DNA from: Roseibacillus sp.
Lineage (GTDB): Bacteria; Verrucomicrobiota; Verrucomicrobiae; Verrucomicrobiales; Akkermansiaceae
NCBI GenBank assembly: GCA_002723015.1
Contig: PBNG01000049.1
Span: 91,674 to 100,359, forward strand
Length of the DNA: 8,686 bases
Direction: 5' to 3'
Shown: piece by piece, positions 1-4,888 of the stretch
Numbering within the stretch: position 1 is the first letter of the stretch
How the letters are laid out: each line of letters opens with the position of its first letter
Notes under the pieces: model-generated
What the model was told of the DNA's origin: nothing
The model's input: the letters and a program-made list of their open reading frames with translations, nothing else
Databases searched by the model: none
Made by a program: the position numbers and the translations under genes

Positions 1-93
1 TCCACAGGAGACGCCCCCGCTTCGGAAGGAGGCATGGTGTGGGTGGCCGGGTCCGGCCTCAGCGCGAGGCGAGTAGATTATCCCGGTAAATAG
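1..93 (+). CDS. Possible C-terminal tail of a gene entering from the left
   Basis: Frame 1 is open from the first base of the window to a TAG at 91-93 and would encode about 30 residues, ending in ARRVDYPGK. Its composition is protein-like. The alternative plus frame that stays open to about position 87 gives an implausible arginine-rich peptide. A plus-strand gene ending here would converge on the minus-strand unit that ends at 245, a normal arrangement with hairpins in between. The fragment is too short to recognise a family. It could equally be non-coding, or a minus-strand gene could start at the ATG at 35 and leave the window. No function is proposed. Confidence 0.27.
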   Translation, partial: STGDAPASEGGMVWVAGSGLSARRVDYPGK

Positions 94-164
94 GAATGCT
101 GTGGTGGCACAAAGGATCTTTATCATGAGGAATTCTCTGGGGTTACGTGCCGTTGGACCACTCT

Positions 165-199
165 CGGGGGAGGTTTATTCAGGACAACTTCCTCCCGCG
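165..199. other. Inverted repeat in the intergenic region left of the VKOR-DsbA gene
   Basis: Bases 165-173 and 191-199 form a nine-pair stem with one mismatch around a 17-base loop. The arms are built on GGGAGG and CCTCCC. It lies just beyond the hairpin at 218-240, in non-coding DNA between a possible plus-strand gene end and the minus-strand gene end. It may be a second part of a transcription stop region or a processing stem. There is no T-run on either side, so intrinsic termination is not demonstrated. Confidence 0.3.
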
Positions 200-217
200 T
201 CCAGAATCGGAGACTCT

Positions 218-240
218 CCGCGGGGCCAATGGGCCCGCGG
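218..240 (-). terminator. GC-rich hairpin behind the hydrolase/VKOR-DsbA unit
   Basis: CCGCGGG at 218-224 pairs perfectly with CCCGCGG at 234-240. After one G-G mismatch, two more C-G pairs close on an AAT loop. On the minus strand it begins four bases after the stop codon of the VKOR-DsbA gene, the position expected of a transcription stop. It lacks a U-tract, so it may work with a factor, protect the 3' end, or be fortuitous in GC-rich DNA. Confidence 0.45.
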
Positions 241-244
241 CAAG

Positions 245-1387
245 CTACTGGTCCAGGTTGTAGATCTGCTTGAGGGCGCTGAGGAGAGCATCCCCGGATC
301 TTGGTTCACCATGCAGGACCTTGCCTCCCGCACACATTAATTTGGGAAGAAGGGCGTTCCCCTTTTTGAGTTGGCCGAAGTCCTTGACCCCGGATCGAAG
401 CAGGGTCTCGACCGAGGAGTCCTGCAGAGCACGCTCGAGTTGATCATGTCCGACAATCTGCCCGACCGCAGCCTCTGCGACCTCGGGGGGTAGATCCGGG
501 GTGGAAATCAACTGTTCGTGTACTTCGGGCCATTTCCCGGGATTGGCTTTCCAGGCTGCGATGCTGAGGCGGGCGAGCTCGCAGGCGTGCTGGTGCTTCG
601 GGCTCTGGTTCTTAATGAAGGGATTGCAGGATCTATTCAGGGGGACCGGGAGGAGGATTACGCAAAAGAGCCCGGAGTGTTTCTTCTCAACAAATTGCAG
701 CTGCTCATGCACTTTTCGACAGGAACTGCAGGTGTAGTCGAAGTACTTCACCATGACATACTTGGCGTCGGGAGGACCCAGGTGGGGCATTGTCTCGGTA
801 TTGTAGCGCTTGCCCCCACGGGTGAAGGCAATTCTCCGGCCACTGTTTTCTGTCGGCCCTCCCTCGTCCTGGAGGGCCTGGGTCGTGCTGGAATGGGTGT
901 CGGATTTCGGGCCGAGGAGCTGGCCCATCGCGAGGGTCAGAAGGGCGACCATGGCCAGGAGGGGAGCAAAGCGAAGAGGGCCCTTCGATGGAGGAATGTC
1001 TCGCAATGATTGCACCAGAATGATGGAGGTGACGACCCCGATCGTATGCATGGCGAGGCACCAGGGGCACATGGCTCTGATGGTGAGATAAAGGATCCCG
1101 ATAAACCACAGAGCAGCGCCGGTGAGGCAGATTGCGAGAGCGCCGTAGAGCGATCTGGAGGGGCGGAAGGAGGCTGCCAGCAAGGCGATGTAGATCACCA
1201 TGGCAAGTACGCTGACAGGAATCCCAAAGAACTGGGACCACTCCGAGCCCAGGACAGTGCCGCACCCTGACCCTTCTCCGCAGCCCGCAAGGGAGGACGT
1301 TTTCCCGGTAAGCTTAAGCCCTCCCAGATAGCCGCAGATGAGGAGCCCGGCGAGGGAGAGGATACGAAGGAGCCACGGGGGTTTCAC
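245..1387 (-). CDS. VKOR-DsbA fusion, membrane disulfide-bond-forming protein
   Basis: This 380-residue protein joins a vitamin K epoxide reductase (VKOR) membrane domain to a DsbA-like thioredoxin domain. Such fusions replace the DsbB/DsbA pair: the thioredoxin domain oxidises exported proteins and VKOR reoxidises it, passing electrons to quinone. About five hydrophobic segments are visible, roughly at residues 6-26, 53-73, 80-102, 107-127 and 138-158. VKOR hallmarks are loop cysteines C36 and C42, a FGIPVS segment with S59, and the CPWC site at 107-110. After a linker (about 160-205) comes the thioredoxin part with CSSC at 220-223 and a likely cis-proline P348 (LLPKLM). Extra cysteines are C242, C254, C269 and C352. 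The start is GTG; no other start codon lies between it and an upstream in-frame stop, and no clear Shine-Dalgarno sequence is visible. It follows the hydrolase gene by 45 bp and is probably co-transcribed with it. The family call is firm; the direction of electron flow is inferred from the family. Confidence 0.92.
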   Translation of the reverse strand: MKPPWLLRILSLAGLLICGYLGGLKLTGKTSSLAGCGEGSGCGTVLGSEWSQFFGIPVSVLAMVIYIALLAASFRPSRSLYGALAICLTGAALWFIGILYLTIRAMCPWCLAMHTIGVVTSIILVQSLRDIPPSKGPLRFAPLLAMVALLTLAMGQLLGPKSDTHSSTTQALQDEGGPTENSGRRIAFTRGGKRYNTETMPHLGPPDAKYVMVKYFDYTCSSCRKVHEQLQFVEKKHSGLFCVILLPVPLNRSCNPFIKNQSPKHQHACELARLSIAAWKANPGKWPEVHEQLISTPDLPPEVAEAAVGQIVGHDQLERALQDSSVETLLRSGVKDFGQLKKGNALLPKLMCAGGKVLHGEPRSGDALLSALKQIYNLDQ

Positions 1388-1432
1388 GGCAGCAGGATGA
1401 GACGCGAGGGCCTTGCCTCAACGTTAAAATGG

Positions 1433-2230
1433 TCATTTCGCGGTTCGGGCCAGCCACGTGGCTAAATCGTCGGGAGGATGGAGGCCGTGGGGGTGATGTC
1501 CCTTCCCTGGCTTGCGCCACACCTTGAGCGGCCCTCCAAGAGACTCGTAATTTCGGGCCAGAATCTCTCCGTTTTCCTCGACCGGCACGACCTTGTCGGC
1601 CAGCCCTAGAACGAGGGCGATGGGCACCCTCTTCTCTGCAAGGGGCTTGAGGGTGGCCGGGGTGAGGGGTTGCGGGTGGTGTGGCGCGGCTGCCGCGGCG
1701 AGACCATAGGCCCTGAGGCAACGCTGCCAGTCCTTCTTGGAGAACTTGCCGTTTTTCCCGCCAGGCCAGGAATTGAAATTACAGACCGGGTTGTCCCCGT
1801 AGATCGCGGCCACCTTGTCCGGGTTGGCCGAAGCCCAGTTGATGATGATCAGCCCCCCTCTGGACATGCCCTCCAGAATGGGGCGGGGCGAGAGGCCCTC
1901 CCTGACTGCGAGGGCATGGAACTTGTTCCATCGCTCCACGGCGCTGGGAGCGCCGAAAAGCCCTCCTACCTCGCAGTAGGCAAGATGAAAGCCCTGCTCC
2001 AGGAGTTGCAGTTCAAGGGCGGGCTGGTGTCCCCAGAAGCGAGCTCGCCAGATCCAGGGCATGTTCCTGGATGGGGTTTTGGGTGCCACTACGATGCAAC
2101 GGGCCCCGTCCCCGGGGAGCGGAAAGTCGAGGCGCTCATAACCGTGCCACGTGGACTGTCTGCCGTTGGGCCACGCTGCAGTTGCGATCGCGGGGAGTGA
2201 GAGGACGAGGATGACAAGAAGTGAAGGCAT
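1433..2230 (-). CDS. Secreted alpha/beta hydrolase (serine esterase/peptidase-like)
   Basis: This 265-residue protein has a Sec signal peptide at residues 1-18, cut before AWPNG. An alpha/beta hydrolase fold follows. The nucleophile elbow is GMSRGG with S123, the likely acid is D212 (LGLADKVVP) and the likely base is H245 or H246 in GKGHHPHG. A segment PWIWRARFWGH around 58-68 probably supplies the oxyanion hole, and YGDNPVC..SWPGG (144-158) resembles a conserved segment of exported hydrolases found in Verrucomicrobia and Planctomycetes. Members of this group are annotated as prolyl oligopeptidase-like or esterase. The substrate cannot be read from sequence; a carbohydrate ester is one possibility, given how these bacteria use such enzymes. 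It is the first gene of a two-gene minus-strand unit with VKOR-DsbA, which fits an exported protein containing cysteines (C45, C86, C150, C171). The start is ATG; the Shine-Dalgarno sequence is weak. Confidence 0.85.
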   Translation of the reverse strand: MPSLLVILVLSLPAIATAAWPNGRQSTWHGYERLDFPLPGDGARCIVVAPKTPSRNMPWIWRARFWGHQPALELQLLEQGFHLAYCEVGGLFGAPSAVERWNKFHALAVREGLSPRPILEGMSRGGLIIINWASANPDKVAAIYGDNPVCNFNSWPGGKNGKFSKKDWQRCLRAYGLAAAAAPHHPQPLTPATLKPLAEKRVPIALVLGLADKVVPVEENGEILARNYESLGGPLKVWRKPGKGHHPHGLHPPDDLATWLARTAK

Positions 2231-2233
2231 GAC

Positions 2234-2262
2234 TTGGACAGGCTGTCGGTTCCGGGTAGCAT
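2234..2262 (+). promoter_or_regulatory. Putative promoter of the endonuclease/exonuclease/phosphatase gene
   Basis: TTGGAC at 2234-2239 and TAGCAT at 2257-2262 are separated by 17 bases, the ideal spacing for a housekeeping sigma factor. The -10 box matches TATAAT at four of six positions; the -35 box is weak. Transcription would start within a base or so of the ATG at 2270, giving a leaderless mRNA. This fits the lack of any Shine-Dalgarno sequence before that ATG. Confidence 0.35.
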
Positions 2263-2269
2263 TTCCTCC

Positions 2270-3169
2270 ATGCTTCGTCCCGTCCTATTTTACCTCGCCA
2301 TTGGCATAATGTCCTTGCTCCCTGCTGCGGAGCTCACGGTGGCCACCTTTAACGTTCGTCTGGCCACCCGGGGGGACCAGGGAACGCGCAACTGGAATGC
2401 CCGCAAGGATCTGGTGGTGGAAACCATCCGGAAAATGAGTCCTGACCTTCTCGGGGTCCAGGAGGCCCTTCCGCAGCAGATGGATTACCTGAGCGAGGGC
2501 CTTCCGGGCTATGAGAGGTTCGGAGTGGGACGGGATGATGGAAAGAACCGGGGAGAGTATTCGGCGCTCTTCATCCGCAGTGAGCGCTTGGAGCGTGACC
2601 CGGAGGAGGGCGGCACCTTCTGGCTCAGCGCAACCCCGGGAGAGGCAGGGTCGAAGACCTGGGGGAACCAGGTGACCAGGATCTGCACCTGGGCCCGGCT
2701 GGTGGACCGGAAGAACGGAAAGGGGTTTTATTTCTACAACACCCATTGGGATCATCAGAGCCAGCCTTCCCGGGAACAAGCGGGCCGCCTGATGGCCATG
2801 CGGATTGATGCGCGGAAGCGGATGGGCGAGCCCGTCGTAGTCACCGGTGATTTCAACGCTACCGAGACAAACCCGGGAGTGTCCTATCTGCTGGGGAACA
2901 AGGTGGCGCTTGCAGGGGGGAAGGGACCGGAGCAGTGGAGCAACCCTCTCAAGGCCCCGTTTTTTGAGCTCCATCCCGGGGTTAAGGATCGCAACACCTT
3001 TAACCGTTGGAAAGGAGTGATCCCTGGTTCGCGGATGATTGACCATGTGCTGGTATCCCCCGGGTGGAAGATTCAAAAGGCGTGGATCGAGTATCACATG
3101 CGGGGCAAGATGGTTCCCTCGGACCATTGGCCGGTGGCCGCGGTGATTCGTTGGGCGGATCAGCCCTAG
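2270..3169 (+). CDS. Secreted endonuclease/exonuclease/phosphatase-family hydrolase
   Basis: This 299-residue protein carries the complete motif set of the metal-dependent endonuclease/exonuclease/phosphatase (EEP) fold: N28 in TFNVR, E65 in GVQEA, H159 in YNTHWDH, D194 and N196 in GDFN, D258-H259 in MIDHVLV, and D285-H286 in SDHWPV. EEP enzymes cleave phosphodiester or phosphomonoester bonds. Residues 1-20 form a signal peptide ending in LLPAA, so it acts outside the cytoplasm, perhaps scavenging phosphate from nucleic acids, phospholipid head groups or inositol phosphates. The substrate is not readable. I chose ATG 2270 rather than the in-frame TTG at 2234 because the signal peptide starts there and the longer form would put twelve polar residues in front of it. 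The gene diverges from the hydrolase gene with only 39 bp between them. A weak hairpin overlaps its stop codon, and lemA starts 22 bp downstream. Confidence 0.88.
   Translation: MLRPVLFYLAIGIMSLLPAAELTVATFNVRLATRGDQGTRNWNARKDLVVETIRKMSPDLLGVQEALPQQMDYLSEGLPGYERFGVGRDDGKNRGEYSALFIRSERLERDPEEGGTFWLSATPGEAGSKTWGNQVTRICTWARLVDRKNGKGFYFYNTHWDHQSQPSREQAGRLMAMRIDARKRMGEPVVVTGDFNATETNPGVSYLLGNKVALAGGKGPEQWSNPLKAPFFELHPGVKDRNTFNRWKGVIPGSRMIDHVLVSPGWKIQKAWIEYHMRGKMVPSDHWPVAAVIRWADQP
2287..2315 (-). promoter_or_regulatory. Putative promoter of the hydrolase/VKOR-DsbA unit
   Basis: On the minus strand AGGACA (2315-2310) and TAAAAT (2292-2287) are 17 bases apart. The -10 box matches the consensus at five of six positions and the -35 box at four of six. 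It lies inside the signal-peptide codons of the divergent nuclease gene and would give a leader of about 50 bases before the ATG at 2230. The position is sensible, but no conservation evidence is available. Confidence 0.35.
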
Positions 3170-3186
3170 GGGTTCAGGGGCCCCTA
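3167..3186 (+). terminator. Weak hairpin overlapping the nuclease stop codon
   Basis: TAGGGG at 3167-3172, which includes the TAG stop, pairs with CCCCTA at 3181-3186 around an eight-base loop. Within it AGGGGCCCCT (3176-3185) is also a perfect palindrome. A short A/T-rich stretch follows but no true T-run. It may attenuate read-through into lemA. Because lemA begins only six bases later, it could also affect translation initiation there. Confidence 0.28.
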
Positions 3187-3191
3187 AATAA

Positions 3192-3788
3192 GTGGTGGAG
3201 AATTACTTCGGAGAAGCGTATGAAAAGCCAATGGTAGCGCTGTGGGTCACGCTGGGTGTCGTCCTAGGAGTTTTTCTCCTCGTTGTGGTGGTCCTTTACA
3301 ACCGCTTCATCAGCCGACGGAATCGATTGCGCAATGGCTTTGCGGCCATGGACGTTCAGCTGAAGAAGAGGTGGGACGTGGTGCCTCAGCTCGTGGAAAC
3401 GGTCAGGGGTTACGCCTCGCACGAACGGGAGTTGTTTGAACGGGTGACCAAGGCCCGGCGTGGCATCGAGCTGGCGGAGTCCGCTGGTCCGGAGCGCTTC
3501 AGCCATGAACAGGACCTGGGGGCCGGGGTCGCCAAGGTCATGCTGCTGGCAGAAGATTATCCCGAGCTCAAGGCGGGCGAGCAGTTCCTCAACTTGCAAA
3601 GGAACCTGAGCGAGGTGGAGGCCCAGATCGCGGCTGCGCGCAGAGCCTTTAACGCGGCCGTCACGGACTGGAATGACGGCGTGGAGAAGTTTCCCGGTAA
3701 TTTGTTGGCGGGGATCTTTGGCTTCCGGGTCCACGACTGGTTCGAGACTCCTGAGTTCCAGAGAAAGGTGACCGATATACAGCTTTAG
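3192..3788 (+). CDS. lemA: LemA family membrane protein
   Basis: This is a LemA-family protein of 198 residues (185 if it starts at the in-frame ATG 3231). One transmembrane helix at about residues 15-37 is followed by YNRFISRRNRLRNGF, then the family core AMDVQLKKRWDVVPQLVETV and a YASHE segment. The rest is a long helical bundle ending in the family-typical FPGNLLAGIFGF and FETPEFQ segments, so the protein is full length. LemA proteins are small single-pass membrane proteins whose biochemical role is unknown. They often sit beside other envelope genes. The start is uncertain: GTG 3192 has no good Shine-Dalgarno sequence, and ATG 3231 places the membrane helix almost at the N-terminus, as usual for the family, but has only a GGAG about 16 bases upstream. 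The gene is followed 39 bp later by a DUF3137 gene, a pairing seen repeatedly in bacteria. Confidence 0.92.
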   Translation: MVENYFGEAYEKPMVALWVTLGVVLGVFLLVVVVLYNRFISRRNRLRNGFAAMDVQLKKRWDVVPQLVETVRGYASHERELFERVTKARRGIELAESAGPERFSHEQDLGAGVAKVMLLAEDYPELKAGEQFLNLQRNLSEVEAQIAAARRAFNAAVTDWNDGVEKFPGNLLAGIFGFRVHDWFETPEFQRKVTDIQL

Positions 3789-3827
3789 GGAATCTGGAAA
3801 ATATCCGACTCGAAAAGGCAATATCCT

Positions 3828-4784
3828 GTGACAGACCTCTCCAAGGAGTTCCGGCAACTCGAGGCCATTCGACAGGGTGAGAGGATACGCTTCACCATGC
3901 TGTTAATCGTGGGAGTGCTTGTTGTAGCGCTAGCGATCTGGGTGATGATTTTGGCCGGTGAGGGTCTTTTTGGTTACCTCTCTGCGGCACTACTGGCACT
4001 TGCGTTTTCGTTATTTTCCGGGGCGTTCAGAGCTCGAGGTCGCTATTGCGTGGCCTATAAGAGCCAAGTGATTCCCGCTCTAGTACGGAGCCTTCAGCCG
4101 GACATGGACTACCAAAGTGAAGGGCATTTCAAAGACGACTTGTTCTATAGAAGTGGGCTCTATGAGCAGTATTATAACATCTTTGAGAGCGAGGATGTTC
4201 TCAAGGGCTCTATCGGGGAGACCGAGTTCCAGATTGGCGAAATCAAAGTTCAATGTGAGACCACTTCGTACGAGAATGGGGAGAAGCGAAGAGAAATTGA
4301 AACGATCTTTGATGGCCTGTTCGCAGTCGCGGCGTTTCCTCGAGAATGCCGGGGGAGTATTTTTGTGGTCCCGGATTTTGCTGAGAAGTATTTTGGAATG
4401 CTGGGAGCAAAATTCCAAAAGGTTGGGTCAGGTCTGAATCAACACCTCCTGCGGATCGATAACCCGGAATTCGAAAAGGCATTTGTCGTTCGGGCCACGG
4501 ATCCCGCGGAAGCCATAACAGTTCTGACCGCTCAGCTACAGGAGCAGATTCTGACCCTGCGGGCCCGATTCGGGAGTGATCTGCGATTGGCATTCAAGCC
4601 GTCCCAGCTTTTCATCGCCATCCCGAGCAGCAAGGACTGGTTTGAGCCGAAGATGTCGCGGCCTGCTTCCTCCCACGCCCAAGTCTCGGCGCTCTCGCAG
4701 CAATTAAAGGCCTGTTTTAAGATTGTGGAGGATCTGAACCTCAATAAGAGCGTCTGGACAACGCCCGGGCCGCAGGACACATGA
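3828..4784 (+). CDS. DUF3137 domain membrane protein, LemA partner
   Basis: This 318-residue protein has two N-terminal membrane segments (about residues 22-43 and 47-64) after a charged cytosolic start. A large soluble DUF3137 domain follows. Family-typical features include a YQSEGHF segment, SGLYEQYYN, the D-L/V-x-G-x-IGETEF stretch, IFDGLFAVA, a VVPDFAEKYFG segment, DNPEFEKAFVVRATDP near residues 205-220, and a late AIPSSKDWFEP. The family has no known enzymatic activity and no catalytic residues stand out. It often lies next to lemA, so the two probably act together at the membrane. The start is GTG with AAAAGG nine bases upstream, a better ribosome site than most here. The gene is oddly AT-rich: my hand count for 3901-4440 is about 49% GC, against about 65% in the adjacent lemA (3481-3660). 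Confidence 0.88.
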   Translation: MTDLSKEFRQLEAIRQGERIRFTMLLIVGVLVVALAIWVMILAGEGLFGYLSAALLALAFSLFSGAFRARGRYCVAYKSQVIPALVRSLQPDMDYQSEGHFKDDLFYRSGLYEQYYNIFESEDVLKGSIGETEFQIGEIKVQCETTSYENGEKRREIETIFDGLFAVAAFPRECRGSIFVVPDFAEKYFGMLGAKFQKVGSGLNQHLLRIDNPEFEKAFVVRATDPAEAITVLTAQLQEQILTLRARFGSDLRLAFKPSQLFIAIPSSKDWFEPKMSRPASSHAQVSALSQQLKACFKIVEDLNLNKSVWTTPGPQDT

Positions 4785-4830
4785 TGACGAGTTACGAGGC
4801 AGGGCGCGTGAGAAACCTTGCGGAAAACCC

Positions 4831-4862
4831 TTGAAAGCCGGGCTTTACCGGTAGGGTATACT
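4831..4862 (+). promoter_or_regulatory. Putative promoter of the DUF1549/DUF1553-DUF1501 pair
   Basis: TTGAAA at 4831-4836 and TATACT at 4857-4862 flank a 20-base spacer, which is longer than optimal. The -10 box matches the consensus at five of six positions. A small inverted repeat, AAAGC/GCTTT with loop CGG (4834-4846), overlaps the -35 side and could be an operator or the remains of a stop for the lemA unit. A start near 4869 would leave about 20 bases of leader. The 104-bp gap, large for this window, supports a new transcription unit. Confidence 0.35.
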
Positions 4863-4888
4863 CAGGCATCAGAAATTCCCTCTCCAAG

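Noticed and set aside
45..58. Perfect inverted repeat GGCCGG-GT-CCGGCC
   Set aside because: The two-base loop is too tight for a normal hairpin and such short GC palindromes are expected in this composition. It also lies within the possible gene tail.
101..340. 79-residue plus-strand ORF near the left end
   Set aside because: It overlaps the 3' end of the VKOR-DsbA gene, crosses both hairpins and has no recognisable features.
2234..2269. TTG start adding 12 residues to the nuclease
   Set aside because: It would place polar residues before a normal signal peptide and overlaps the best plus-strand promoter candidate. ATG 2270 explains the sequence better.
2285..3127. 280-residue minus-strand ORF opposite the nuclease gene
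   Set aside because: It lies entirely antisense to a gene with a full set of EEP catalytic motifs. Its translation shows no domain and is rich in proline, histidine and arginine, typical of GC-rich shadow frames.
3264..3857. 197-residue minus-strand ORF opposite lemA
   Set aside because: It is antisense to a complete LemA core, has no recognisable motif, and runs across the gap into the DUF3137 gene.
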